DNA of 64,000 nt from Rotaria sordida (Eukaryota > Rotifera > Eurotatoria > Philodinida > Philodinidae). Under the pieces are notes generated by a model. It had not been told where the DNA came from, did no database searches, and saw only the letters and a program-made list of their open reading frames with translations. Location: assembly GCA_905250125.1 (NCBI GenBank), contig CAJNOL010000506.1:46863-110862 (forward strand), given 5' to 3'. A program made the translations under genes and the position numbers. Positions within the stretch are counted from its first letter, which is position 1. Every line of letters starts with the position of its first letter. Positions 1-11,819 of the stretch are shown here, piece by piece.

Positions 1-729
1 TGGACGATTTTCCATCATTTTAGCTTGATTAGTAAAATCTGATCTTATTTTCAATTATAGTTTATTTTCAAATTCTTTTTACATGAAGATGCACAGAAGA
101 AACGTCCCTATCTGTCTGCATAACTTTCAATAAAAACTAACGGTTCTCCGCTCCAGATAGAACGAGAGTATCCTACCGGTTCCATAATTTTGCCTAGGCA
201 AAATTCTATGAATTTTAATCAACATTGCTTTTTTCTTACTTAGCAAGAGTATCGAGAGAGTTTGATTCAAGATTCAGGAATAGTGCATTCAATAATGCAT
301 ATAGTCACATGGACTTTTCTTTCCTTCAAAATTGTTAGTAGTCGTTACTGAACAAGTAATTTCACTCAAGAAGGTGGTCTTACAATTTCGGTTAGGACTG
401 TACAATGTTTCAAGTAGCAACCATTGTTGTTCTCAGTAGGCAACAGAAGTTAATGGATTTTTGTTTCATTCTGTCTTTCTCTTTCTGTTTAACAAGTCAA
501 TTTGATTTGGAGTATTTCAATGTTAAACATTAAAATGTCGACAACAACATCAAAAAAATAGACATTTATACAAGTGACAAAAAAATAAGAAAGGAATCGA
601 AAAAAATTGTTTTTTCTTAGTTATGACCCACTTTGTAGATGACATTTATACTGTTGATGTACATAAGATTGTTGAAGAAAGATGAAATGATAGTGAGTAA
701 TGACAAAATCAATATTGCGATCAGAGAAG
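1..729. other. AT-rich non-coding stretch
   Basis: I see no convincing reading frame, long inverted repeat or tandem array here. It is probably intergenic DNA or old, decayed repeats. Confidence 0.4.
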
Positions 730-2071
730 TAACGGGTGATAAAAAAGTTTTTGGACAACATATCGACAGCTAAAACATGTATAGAACACCCATCGAAATA
801 AACTTTTTTTTATTGGTTACATAGCTTGTCCTGCCCTCTATCTGTCATATCAATTTGACGTTTTTCGATTGATCCATTGATGTCAAAATGATTGATCTTC
901 GTAAACGTCTTTTTTCTATGTGTGGGACAAACAAAAAGGACGGGGGCGTATAAGAGGCCAAGTCGGTCCATTAGGAATTTTTCGGGGTAACCCTATTGAA
1001 TCATACATCATTTGAAAGAGCAAGTTAAAACGAACATTTTGATGCTATTTTCATGGGGTTCCGATCGAACTTTTGAAGCGAAAAGCTATTTACAAAGTTA
1101 CTCATTTTTGGGCACTAATCGAATAATTGACCATATCCATAGTCGACCCCGTTTTGGTGTAAGTTGATATGGAAAAATGGTTGTGAAATTAAGTATTTGA
1201 TAGCTTCTTGATGGGGCTTTAGTTCTATATAATAATTAATAGTTCCTTGTTCGATTCAGTCAGAATAAGATCTAGCATATTATTAGACACTATTGACATA
1301 TGGCCCATATTTATCACTAACTTTTATCTTTCAAGGAATATTTTATCGGAAAAATTAAAGGAACCAAAATTCTGATATAGCTCATTCGATAGCGCTTTTC
1401 AAAAGCTACAAAATCGTATATTTTCTAAAGTCTAAAAAATCTGGCCCCAAGTAAAATTTCCAACCACAACATGGTAGGGGTATGATTTATGGCCATTTTT
1501 CACTCATAATGTACCTATGGTTTTTGAAAAAGTTCGGCTAAGAGTTCAAACTAATATCAGATTCGGATTCAGCATTCAAAACTGAGTGGACTTATATATA
1601 TCCCAAATCACTCCGACGACTTTCATTTTTCTCGAAAAATTCACCTGTACCCCCCTCAGGGAAAATATGGTCAATTGTTGGATTGGTGCCCAAAAATGAG
1701 TAACTTTGTAAATAGCTTTTCGCTTCAAAAGTTCGATCGGAACCCCATGAAAATAGCATCAAAATGTTCGTTTTAACTTGCTCTTTCAAATGATGTATGA
1801 TTCAATAGGGTTACCCCGAAAAATTCCTAATGGACCGACTTGGCCTCTTATACGCCCCCGTCCTTTTTGTTTGTCCCACACATAGAAAAAAGACGTTTAC
1901 GAAGATCAATCATTTTGACATCAATGGATCAATCGAAAAACGTCAAATTGATATGACAGATAGAGGGCAGGACAAGCTATGTAACCAATAAAAAAAAGTT
2001 TATTTCGATGGGTGTTCTATACATGTTTTAGCTGTCGATATGTTGTCCAAAAACTTTTTTATCACCCGTTA
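730..2071. mobile_element. Foldback element with 400-bp arms
   Basis: The left arm (about 731-1132) is repeated almost base for base in inverted orientation at about 1669-2070, leaving a centre of roughly 535 bp. The outer ends read TAACGGGTGATAAAAAAG and its complement, so TA flanks both ends. A TA target duplication is therefore possible, as in Tc1/mariner-type insertions. No transposase is visible and the short reading frames are mirror copies across the arms. The centre carries a GGATTCAGCATTCAAAACTGAG-like core (about 1566) that recurs in the palindromes at 11820-14102 and 52071-53561. Confidence 0.85.
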
Positions 2072-2097
2072 TTTGCGTATGTATACCTTCAGCTTTT

Positions 2098-2763
2098 TGT
2101 ATATTCAAAAAGTGAGTACACTCTAGAATCGGTCAGTGTGGCCAGCCGTTTACAGGATAACTTTTGAAAGGAGAGTCCGATTGCGATGAGATTTTCTACA
2201 CAGTTTTGTCTCAACAATATCTCGGTCGAGTTCGAAAATGAGAATGATTGACCGAGCCGTTGCTGAGTTGTTGCAAAAATAGTCATGCTTTCCTATGTTT
2301 TCCTATTCGAAGATTGACCTATCCCCGTTTTCGTTAAAAATTTTTCCAGTCATAATCAAATAAAACACCATTTATTGTATACTATTCGATAGAGAATTTC
2401 ACGAGCTACAAAATGGTATATAAAACATAAAGAAACAGGAAGACTAACTCACCTATTGCAAAGATAAATAAACGGAAATTGGTTCTGTTTTTGTCCATAC
2501 TCTAATTGATCCACAATTAGAACTCTATCTTCCGATCACTGAAATGATAGTTCGAGGTTTTCTGGGATCGAGAACTCGAATCTGTACTCCAATCGCCCCG
2601 AAATCTCATTGATTGAGCAATAGGCAAAAGAAATCAAGTGTTTATAGAAAAGGTTTGCCAGGAGATTTTTTATCTCCACACACTCTAGGATGACTCATCT
2701 GTCTCATTCACTTTTTGAAGTATACCTAACTCTCGGATTTAAATCCGAGGTTTCCACATTTAT
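2098..2763 (+). repeat. Dispersed repeat family A, copy 1
   Basis: This is one of five copies of a family about 600-670 bp long (others start at 5128, 29443, 45901 and 57041), all on the same strand. It opens with a variant of GTACTCAAAAAGTGAGTAC, a hairpin. Near the 3' end it has CACTTTTTGAAGTATAC, roughly the inverse of the start, followed by the palindrome CTCGGATTTAAATCCGAG and then GTTTCCACATTTAT. It belongs to the same subfamily as copy 4: both contain the GATCC(A/G)CAATTAGA segment. No coding potential is seen. It abuts the preceding foldback. Confidence 0.8.
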
Positions 2764-3460
2764 TTCTTTGATTGTTTTTGACTCAGATGATCTTAAATCA
2801 GCATTAAATTCACTATTCTCGAGAAAATCATTCAATACCTTTTCCTATTCAATAGCTATGTCATAACTAAATTTTAATCGAGAATCATCAGAAAAGATCT
2901 TTAGAGATCTCCATTTGTGAGCTATTTATGGTCTAGGTGATTTTTAATCGAAAATTCTCCACTCTGTCGTTGGCCGGACACGGTTGGTTTTTCGGATGAA
3001 TACAGATTACTGTGGAGGTATTTCTCTCTGATTCTTTTGAATTTTCGCCTAAGTAAAACGGTCATCAAGCGGCTTTCGCTTACTTGTTTCGCAGATCCGA
3101 CGGAATCTCTAGATAATTCTTGTGCTCGAAGATGTTTCCAATTTTTCGTTTCTCGTACGATCATTGTCCTATACGTGACACTGGCTGTTTTCATGTTTCA
3201 GTAATGTTTCTGATCGTTTCTACCGTGTTACCGAGGGATTGGAAAGTCGGGGTTAGTCACCTTGGAAGTCGAACGAAATATCTAGAATATATGATGCCAA
3301 CTTATCTGCTTTGTTTCTTTTCAGAGAATTTTGTTTTCCAAACTCATCTGTTTTCCGACTCAGCAAGTCAATTTTAAATAAAACATAATATTTCAGATTG
3401 TTTTTCGAGACGTACCAAAATCAATAATATTAACCGTTTTTATTTTCCACTTGAGAAAAA
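2764..3460. other. Upstream region of the first membrane-protein gene
   Basis: No gene or repeat is clear. The last 100 bases before the ATG at 3461 are AT-rich and end in a run of A before the start codon. They presumably hold the 5' leader, but I cannot name a promoter element. Confidence 0.35.
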
Positions 3461-4051
3461 ATGGCTGCCATTACAATGAAAGATTTTGAAAGTCATCAAA
3501 AAAAATTATGTATTGTTGCCATAGTTTTCGCTTCGATTGGCTTACTCCTTTTATGTGTGGGCATAGGCACATCGTCATGGCATATTGATTACAATACCGC
3601 AGGAACATCAATTCTATGGTATACAAATTATTTTTATACATGCTATGCTGTGAATGGTTCATGTTGGAGTAATCAATATTTGGCTTCAGTTGTCGATTAT
3701 TATTCACAACCAATAACACAATCTCCGGCAGTATCAACTGATTACTATCTTCGATTAAGGAATGCAGCTGCCTTGGGCATTATTGGTTTGTTATTCGTTT
3801 TATTCGGTTTGATCGCTACTGTGTTTTTAATGATACCTAGTTGGCATATTGTAAAATTTGGTGGGCGTTCAAACTTAATCGCTGCTCTTTTACTAGCAAT
3901 CGCTGCTCTATTTCAACGTGCAGCTTTGTCTGAAGGCCAACATCAATTTTCTCAGAATGGTTATTCAGCAAGTCTATACGATACTGGTCATGTATTAACA
4001 ATTTTTACGGCAGCGATCTGTGCATTTGTGGCTGGAAGAATTTATTTTTAA
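3461..4051 (+). CDS. Claudin/PMP22-like four-helix membrane protein
   Basis: This is a single-exon gene of 196 residues. It shows four hydrophobic segments at about residues 16-37, 102-125, 138-156 and 176-194, with both tails likely cytoplasmic. The first extracellular loop contains a Trp after helix 1 (GIGTSSW) and a Cys pair spaced C-x6-C (Cys61, Cys68) with an N-G-S sequon between them. That layout resembles the claudin/PMP22/EMP superfamily, although the exact claudin W-GLW-C-C signature is absent. A second gene at 7684-8265 on the opposite strand encodes a clear paralogue; the two share GIGT.SW, the C-x6-C loop, AALSEG and NGYSA.LY. ATTAAA at 4164 could serve for polyadenylation. The fold assignment is inferred from topology. 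A role in cell-cell contact or membrane organisation is possible but not shown. Confidence 0.85.
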   Translation: MAAITMKDFESHQKKLCIVAIVFASIGLLLLCVGIGTSSWHIDYNTAGTSILWYTNYFYTCYAVNGSCWSNQYLASVVDYYSQPITQSPAVSTDYYLRLRNAAALGIIGLLFVLFGLIATVFLMIPSWHIVKFGGRSNLIAALLLAIAALFQRAALSEGQHQFSQNGYSASLYDTGHVLTIFTAAICAFVAGRIYF

Positions 4052-4216
4052 ACTTTCTGATAACATTGACATATTATGATTTGATCCTTCCTTTGTATCC
4101 TGAATTATTGCACTTCCTATGACTTTTAATGTTTGATTAGAGTTCTATCAATATTCATTTCAAATTAAAAAAGACAGTCAACATTGGTCCAATATCTTGA
4201 TAATCTTTTCAACTAG

Positions 4217-4922
4217 AGACGTGCAAATTTTGTGTTGGAAAGAGAACGCTGTAGCTTGCTTTCTTTTTAAAACAAAGCAAACTCGGGATAGTTCTGGTAG
4301 TCGATCACTGGAACAAGAGACTTTTTGAAAACGATGATATTTTCTAAAGATAAAACAACTTAATAATTGTTTCTATGCAAAATTGTTTAGAAAGTCTCAA
4401 AATTTACTATAGAACATATTTCGGTGTTTAGTTTATTTTCCTTTGGGTGGTGGACCACGTTATAGTATGCTTGTTAGAGTGGTTAGAAAACCTATTTTAG
4501 CCTATTATGGTGACTTGAAATGAAAATTCACAATAGACTTTTGGCCCTCCTGAGTCTAATGGAATAATTGATTGCTCGCTACGAATCTTCTGCAGTACGC
4601 TTTACATCCACGGAGGATCCTAACAAATGCCTGGACTACAGGAGATTTGAAATAGGTTCTCTATCACTGACATGGGTAGCATAACGAGACCCCGTTCCTG
4701 AAAGAAAGTGAACAAAAGACCACATTATGTTCTAAGTAAATTTTGAGACGCTCTAAACAATTTTGCATAGAAAAAATTATAAAGTTGCATTATCTTTAGA
4801 AAATGTCATCACCGTCGAAAGGTCTCTTGATCCAGCGAGCACCTACCAGATCAGCCTAAAGCTTGCCTTGTTAGAAAAAGCAAGTTCTAGTGTCCTCTTT
4901 CCAAAACAAACTGCACATTTCT
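4217..4922. mobile_element. Imperfect foldback element
   Basis: Bases 4217-4412 match the reverse complement of 4730-4922 with scattered mismatches; for example TATGCAAAATTGTTTAGA is present in both arms. The centre of about 315 bp is unique. No transposase is seen. The arms are more diverged than those of the large palindromes, which suggests an older insertion. Confidence 0.7.
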
Positions 4923-5127
4923 GGTTGCAAGGATTCTGGATATATTCGATTAACACTGGCCGTCTCGTTTTATTTGAAATGAATATTAGTTTCATTCCTT
5001 TTCAAAATAAATTGAACTTATAGAAGATGATTAATTTTCAGAATCGGAATTATTCTACAGTATAGAGTTTGAAAAAATATTTCAGCTGAACAAAAATGTG
5101 CAACTAAAGATGTATGCTCTGCGTTTT

Positions 5128-5731
5128 GTATACTCAAAAAGCGAATACCCTCTAGAATCGATCAGTGCCTCTGTCCGTCTACATGATAACTTTGGAAAGG
5201 AGAGTCCGATCATGATGAAATTTTCTACTGTTTTTTCTCAACAATATCTCGGTCGAGTTCGCAGATGAGAATGATTGGCCAAGCCGTTCTTGGGTTGTTT
5301 TAAAAATAGTCATTATTCTCTATGCCCTACTATGCGAAAATCAACCTATCCTCACTTTCATAAAAAACTTTTCCTATCATAGTCAAATAAAACTCCAACT
5401 ATGATATACCATTCGATAGAGAAGTTCATGAGCTACAAAATGGCATATAACTCATAAAGAAATAAGAAGCTTAGAATTGAGCAGTAATCAATCGAAATCA
5501 AGTTATAGGAAAAACGACTTAGGGTAAATTAAGGCGAAGGGTTCAAATCTGAGCTGTATTCGCTCCGAAGTTCTATTGTTTGAGCAGTAGCCAATAGAAA
5601 TCAGGTGTTTATAGGAAAGGTTTGCCAGAATAATTTTTACGTTCATACATTCTAGGATGACTGATTTGTCTCATTCACTTTTCGAAGCACACATGACTCT
5701 TGGATTTAAATCCGAGGTTTCCACATTTATT
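5128..5731 (+). repeat. Dispersed repeat family A, copy 2
   Basis: It starts GTATACTCAAAAAGCGAATAC and ends GATTTAAATCCGAGG followed by TTTCCACATTTAT. With copy 3 (29443) it forms a subfamily that carries GGTAAATTAAGGCGAAGG in place of the segment seen in copies 1 and 4. Confidence 0.8.
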
Positions 5732-6071
5732 GTAGCTCTCAAAAAGTTCTATGTCCTCTGAAAATATGACTTTAATATAGTGAACAGCCGCCGTGCACCT
5801 GTAAGTCGGATCGCGAAATTTAAAATACTAATGTCCTACTTAGCAATGTCGAGTAGAAATCTCAAAAGATGGTCTAAAAGAGTTCAGGATGCTTTATTGC
5901 TACACAGAGAAACATGAAGTTCAATTTTAGAAAGTGTTTTGAGGTGAATGTTATTTGAGGACACTTTACTTGCAAATTGTCTCCAGCCTTGGAGGTATTT
6001 CACTAGACTATTAGTACTAATGAAGTCTGTCGTCATCACATACTAAATAGTCATATATCATGGATACTAGT

Positions 6072-6985
6072 GAATAGTGTAAGCACTGGTTTGAAAGTAG
6101 AACAATGAGATTGTGGAATGATTCAAAGTTGTTTCTGATAGGTCCTTATTCAGGCTATATTGTGATAGTAGAAAGATTTCTCCAATATAAAATGTTGATT
6201 CTATCAGATACAGTAGAAACCTGAAGTTAGAGCAAGTATGAAGTATATACTTTACATTTCTTCCTTAACTATTTGATTAAAGAAACATCCACCTCACTCC
6301 GATCACACTCTGTTGGATAGCGTTTTTCATAGGCTACAAAACTAGTCATTTTTATTTTCGATCGAACTTTTCCTTGTGGTTTCCCATAGAGATTGACGAA
6401 AAAATTAATCTTATCCAAACATCATGTGGATACTTGAGACGAACCTTGAAGCTTCTCAAACATTATTCAAAGACAAAAAAAACAGTAGCTGACTAAATTA
6501 TTAAGTATCAGTTTCGAGGATACTAATTTTGTATCTAATTCTTTAGGGAAAACACAAGAAAAAATTCGATCGAAAAAAAAAACTGATGAAAAGATTTGAG
6601 ATATGCACAAATCGACCCAATGTTTTGTGCTGATTTCAAACATGACGTTTGTGTTGAGTCAGGTTTGGTCTATCGTGTCAGGAAATGAACAATTAGCGCT
6701 GTAAAACGTAAGAAATATGATCTGTGCGGAATTTGTAATAGTATCCCAAAGTTTTCGAACCTGAAAATATCAAGTAGTTAAGAAAAAAATGTAACGCTCA
6801 CGCATCACAATAGATCTAACTTAAGGTTTCTACTAGATTTCATAGAATCAAGATTTTGCATTGCAGAAATCTTTTTACTATCATAATGTAGCTTGAATAA
6901 GGACCTGTCAGAAATAACTTTGAATCACTCTCCAATCTCATTGTTTTGCTTTCAAAGTAGTGCTCACATTATTGACGAGATAGGT
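6072..6985. mobile_element. Imperfect foldback element
   Basis: The arms are about 6072-6262 and 6785-6985. Stretches such as GGTCCTTATTCA and ACAATGAGATTG occur in both in inverted orientation. The loop is about 520 bp and includes a GGCTACAAAACTAG motif (6331) shared with other elements of the window. No reading frame of note is present. Confidence 0.7.
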
Positions 6986-7683
6986 AATACTTGAGGAAAT
7001 TCGATATACTTTGATTGTTGGATCCAAAATAATCGGGTAGGAGCTTTTGCTGAGTTGAAGGTTATTTGCAATCGGACTAACTTTTCAAATCTTGCATGTT
7101 TGACATTTCGAAAGATTTTTTCAATGAGAATACTTCCTTCGAAAGAGAGTATTGAACAGGTAGTGTATATGAAATTAATCTATTTCTATCGTAGACTTAA
7201 TGGTAACATCAAAAAGGAGAAAACAATAAACAAATACTCTATTCAATACAAAGTAGTATATTGTGTAAGATTCATGAAATTATTTTTGTGGTATCATACT
7301 TCTATTTCATAGAGTGATTTATGACGAACTTGATCTTTCACTTTATCCATTGTGTATGATTAATAATAAAAAACAAATACGGATGTGCTTATACTTCCCA
7401 TCTGTGTCGGCTTAAAATGTACCGACGTTTACACTCATAATATGCTCCCAATCGAATGTCATTGATGACATCACTTCATCCATTTACGTTACAGAACTTT
7501 GAAAATGTAAAAGAAATATTGATAGAAGCACTATTTAATAAGAAAAAAGTAAAAATAGTATTATAATTTATGAGAATGACGAAAATATACGGTAAATAGG
7601 TGAAGATCAAATGTTCTAACTATGTGAATTTTAAAAGTCTGTGAAGTTATGTAGACGATTGTTTAAGAAGAAGGATTAGTATG
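6986..7683. other. Interval downstream of the second membrane-protein gene
   Basis: I see no supported gene. ATTAAA on the minus strand at 7534-7539 may be the polyadenylation signal of the minus-strand gene ending at 7684. Confidence 0.35.
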
Positions 7684-8265
7684 TCATGCGGATGATAATA
7701 GTTCGGGAGAAACTTCAACTGATAATGTGCGTCTGCCTGATGCATGAGCACTGCCAACTAACGCAAATATTGCGAAAACATGAGCTGCTTGATATAAATT
7801 GGCTGAATAACCATTATACATAATTGTTTGCGAACCCTCGGATAATGCAGCTAACATTGTAATTGTTCCAATAAATAAACATAATGGACCTAAAAAAATA
7901 TGTAAATCATGACGACGCGAACCTTTAACACTCAACGTAACATCAGATGAACGTAGTCCAACTAAAAGTGTTCCAAAAGTACCAGCAAACAAAAACAGAA
8001 TACCAACAATAGCTAATCCAGAAGCTTGTCTCAAATGAATATACGAATCAGCTGTATATGTATTACTTGTACATGATGAATTGGATGTATAACATACATA
8101 GTAGAAATTTGTGGTCGTCGATGGTGATGTATTGTTTGGTGCATCCCTGTAAGTAATTTGCCATGAAGGTGTACCTATACCAATACATGCAAGAATAAAC
8201 GCAATAAGACCAAGGGACACTGCTATATATGCTGGAAGTTTAATATCACGTGGATCAACAATCAT
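7684..8265 (-). CDS. Claudin/PMP22-like four-helix membrane protein, paralogue
   Basis: This is a single-exon gene of 193 residues, read from ATG at 8265 down to 7684. Hydrophobic segments lie at about residues 11-32, 82-104, 122-141 and 159-175. The first extracellular loop repeats the features of the gene at 3461: GIGTPSW after helix 1, a C-x6-C pair (Cys58, Cys65), and N-x-S/T sequons at NNTS and NSSC. The motifs YIHLRQASGLAIVG, AALSEG and NGYSANLYQAAHV align with the other copy, so the two are paralogues. The short C-terminal tail after residue 175 (SGRRTLSVEVS...) is probably cytoplasmic. The genes converge, separated by about 3.6 kb that holds three repeat insertions. A local duplication followed by inversion is the simplest history. 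The exact function is unknown. Confidence 0.85.
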   Translation of the reverse strand: MIVDPRDIKLPAYIAVSLGLIAFILACIGIGTPSWQITYRDAPNNTSPSTTTNFYYVCYTSNSSCTSNTYTADSYIHLRQASGLAIVGILFLFAGTFGTLLVGLRSSDVTLSVKGSRRHDLHIFLGPLCLFIGTITMLAALSEGSQTIMYNGYSANLYQAAHVFAIFALVGSAHASGRRTLSVEVSPELLSSA

Positions 8266-10110
8266 TTTTCTTTAATGATGATTCTAAAACACTTGAAGAA
8301 TTTGATACTTCTTAAAGAAAAAAGGATAAGGCTTTCTATAGTTAAAAAGTTGAATATATCTTTCAGAGAACATAAGCTAAATGCTGTTTCACACATACGA
8401 CACTGAAAGTCATTTCTAACTATACTATAACCTGCTCATCCTAAAACTTATGCGTTATATTTAAAGTGGTGGATTAAGTTTTGAGCACATTTTTTTCCGG
8501 ATTTTTCTGTAAAATGCATCTTGTTTCGAATAACTAAATAGTATTTTTGATAGCTCTCAAAATGTGCTACAAGTCTATGACGTTAAAAGTCTCTAAAGTC
8601 TATTGATTGAATATTCATAAGAGAAACCATTTTGCCATGCCGGACAAATATCTGAAGCACTATTAATATTTGATTCATTTTTCGCTTTTAAAGAGTTACT
8701 AAAATGTCTCCTTTTATATCGTTCGATGCAGTATTGAATGGGCCAAAACTTGGTGAAAAGTACTTTTTGAAGTATTATTAGTTTTGAATTAATTAATATT
8801 AATGAGTAAATATAGAAAAATTTCCTTTCAACTTTCAACTGGATCATTTGAAAGAGTATGCAAACCTGAACAAAATGACATAATACTTTTGTGGAAATCA
8901 TTCATTTTCGTCGAATTGTAAACAGATTATTAAATTTTACGTCTCCACTATATTCTTATTTTAGCACGACTCAACTCTACAAGACGCTTATAGAGTAGAC
9001 TTTACGCTTCCAAACGAGAATTGGCTGTCTTCTATCCAAGGAGAAAAATGCAAATTTGGAAACTCCAGTACCTTAGCACCTTTTCAGCGCCAGAGAGTAT
9101 AATTTGGTGCGTGGTACCTGCACTCACCCCCTTGGTCATAAGTCTACATGATAATTCTTTCGAAATTTTTAAGGAAGGCATCAGGGACTAACGATCAATG
9201 CCGGTTTTGATAAGGGTAGTATTTACAAAATTTTAACTATCCACTATGTAGAATTGAAGGGTATTCCACTGCATGTCTCAATACTTATTCTGTATCATTA
9301 GAAATCTCATTGAAATTCATAACGTCTCTTTTTGTCACCTAAAATAAGATGAAAAAGCTAGCATCGTGGCTTTGGTATAGGCCGAGTCGGAGTAGAGAAA
9401 TCCGAATCTATAAATGATCTCTAGAACTTTTTGAATTGAGTTTTCTCAATCTGACATGATCGATTGACAGAGACTTTAGTATATCGTTATGAAAACTTTT
9501 TTACGTAACAGATTTTTTCTAATCCAAAAAGCCAAATAGAACAATGTTGAAAATCATGTATAGATTTGGATTCCTAGACACTGATCCCATTTAATCAAGT
9601 TTTATCCAACTAGCCCTAGTTCTACTAAACACCATATCTTCGAACAACGAACTCATATTGAAAGTTTCTATAAGTGATCGATGGATCCTACATCCTTTAA
9701 GAAAATGCAAAGTTACTAGTTAGTTGCAGTTCAATTGTGACTTTTGTTTTCTATCAGAGATCGAAAACGAACCGAATCGAAGTTGAACCAGTGAAATGTT
9801 GTTCGTTTCGATCTATGCTGCCTACTGCTATTATTTTAAAGCTTACTAAACGAATTACAGTACTTTATTATAGTGATCTATGCTCTGATTCCAGAGAGGA
9901 CAATCCAAAACTAAAACTGACTGTAAATCCAGAAACCAAAATCTAACCCAAATTCCTAAGCCCAAACGTGTTGATGCCAGTACATGTACAATTATAGATG
10001 GTATGCTTGTCACGAATTTTTGTTTACATTCATACTTGACATGGTCTGCCACAATGCTTACTTTCGGCCTTGAGAGGTAAAATGCAAAATTTAATACATT
10101 CACTACACTA
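8266..10110. other. Long non-coding stretch
   Basis: No gene or strong repeat is evident. A segment near 9380-9480 (GAAATCCGAATCTATAAATG and neighbours) resembles one unit of the satellite at 45480-45850, so at least part of this is old repeat DNA. Confidence 0.35.
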
Positions 10111-10736
10111 AGAGGGTGATGCTCGAAGTGATTAAAAGCTTTCCAAGTAATACATTGCCCATCACTAGGGCCTGATGAGGCTAGACCAACTGCAAATAGA
10201 GGAACGTCTTTATGCCTTCCTTTGGAAACTATAACCGTTTTATTGAGTCTTTTTTGCCTATGGAATGGTGTTTACAAAAAAATAAAATGGAAAAAACTTT
10301 AATCTGAAATGTTGCTCATCAGTAGCTCATATTGTCCTTAGATAACGCTAAAAGAGTTCCACTGAAAACGAAGATATCTTTCTCGAGATAATGAATTTAT
10401 AAGCAATAGTCATATGTCACAATGAGCTCAGAAAGCTCTAGTTTTTTTAAAGTCATTGTCGTGAGAAGGAAAATCTTTGTTTCCAGTAAAAATTTTTTCG
10501 CGCTCTCTAAGGGCAATATGAGCTACTCATGAGCAACATTTCCGATTAAAGTTTTTCCATTTAATTTTTTTGTAAACACCATTCTATCGGCAAAAAAGAC
10601 TCAGTAAAATGGTCATAGTTCCCAAATGAAAGCATATGGACGCTCATCAATTTGCAGCTGTTCTAGGCTCACCAGATCCTATTGATGGGCAAAGTATTAC
10701 GTGGAAAGCTTTTAATCGCTTGGAGTATCACCTTCG
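10111..10736. mobile_element. Almost loopless palindrome
   Basis: Bases 10111-10415 and 10425-10736 are inverted copies with moderate divergence. Both arms contain GAATGGTGTTTACAAAAAAA, GTTGCTCAT and GTAGCTCATATTG. The spacer is only about 10 bp, so the whole unit could fold into one hairpin. No coding sequence is seen. Confidence 0.75.
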
Positions 10737-10739
10737 GTA

Positions 10740-11335
10740 GATGCATTTTACAGTTCAGTGATCGTTACCATTTGCTGAACAACTTTCAGTTAGTTAAAGC
10801 TATCAAGCTTGAAATTTTGCCATTGGAAAGAGCGAAGTTTGAACCGTTTATATGTGCAGCGGTCATAGGTACGAAGAAGTTTTCTACGACTGTTTTTATA
10901 CCAATATTTTTTTCACTGTCTATTTTAATAAATTTTTGTGATAATCTAAGCTCAAATAACGCCATATGTTAGTTCCAATTGTCCTGCTTACGTGGCAAGA
11001 TCGTCTCATATTAAAATGGTCCTGTTGATAAAAGAGATCGAGAAGATAATACAGAAATGTAAAGGTTTTACCATCTCTGTAGAAAACTTCAGGCTACAGT
11101 TTGATGTAACTTGAGGTTAGGTAGCCATGATAATTCATGAGAATCGAAAAAGAAAATATTATTATAAAAACAGTCCTGAAAATGTCTCTAAACATACTAA
11201 TTGTTAAACGAATAGACTCCACAGAGCTCACCCTTTCCAATGGCAAAAATTTCGAGCTCGATAATGTTAATCGATCATAAGTTAATTGAAAAAAATGGCC
11301 ACGTCCACTAAAATCTGAAATCGGCATCCGTATAC
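10740..11335. repeat. Diverged inverted duplication
   Basis: The segment 10740-10975 (+) and the reverse complement of 11094-11335 share TTTTGCCATTGGAAAG and GACTGTTTTTATA at corresponding places. Their translated frames also resemble each other (for example TVFIPIFFSLSIL versus TVFIIIFSFSILM). This may be the eroded remains of a duplicated coding or mobile sequence that I do not recognise. Confidence 0.45.
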
Positions 11336-11819
11336 AGACTTTTGAACCGTTACAGAATCAATGTTGGGCTGATTCTGCAGCAATCTCTGTTGCTCACATC
11401 ACATATATAATATAAAATATCTTTCTGTGTCTTCGTGACCGTGTTCATCTCACATACGTATATATGTTACCTGTGTGATTCAGATTTACGCATGCTGTTT
11501 TCTTTCAGTTATTGACACTTCAGTAGCTCTCACTGAAATGTTCGTCGCCAAGTAAACAATTGTCAAGTTGAGAGAGAAACACGGAATGAGAATGCGAGAA
11601 TGTGAAAAAAATATTATGGTGTTGATTGTTATAAAACACAATACTTATGAGAGAATCACCCGCGGTGTTACAGTTCGTTATTATTCATTCACATCTCGTT
11701 TGATAGAGTATATTGAATTAGAAAGAAGCTTCAAAGAGTTTCTGCATATGGTTCCTCCATCAAAGTTATGGCCGTTTTTCTATTTACTCCTTATATCATA
11801 TATGAGAGGACCTCTTTTA

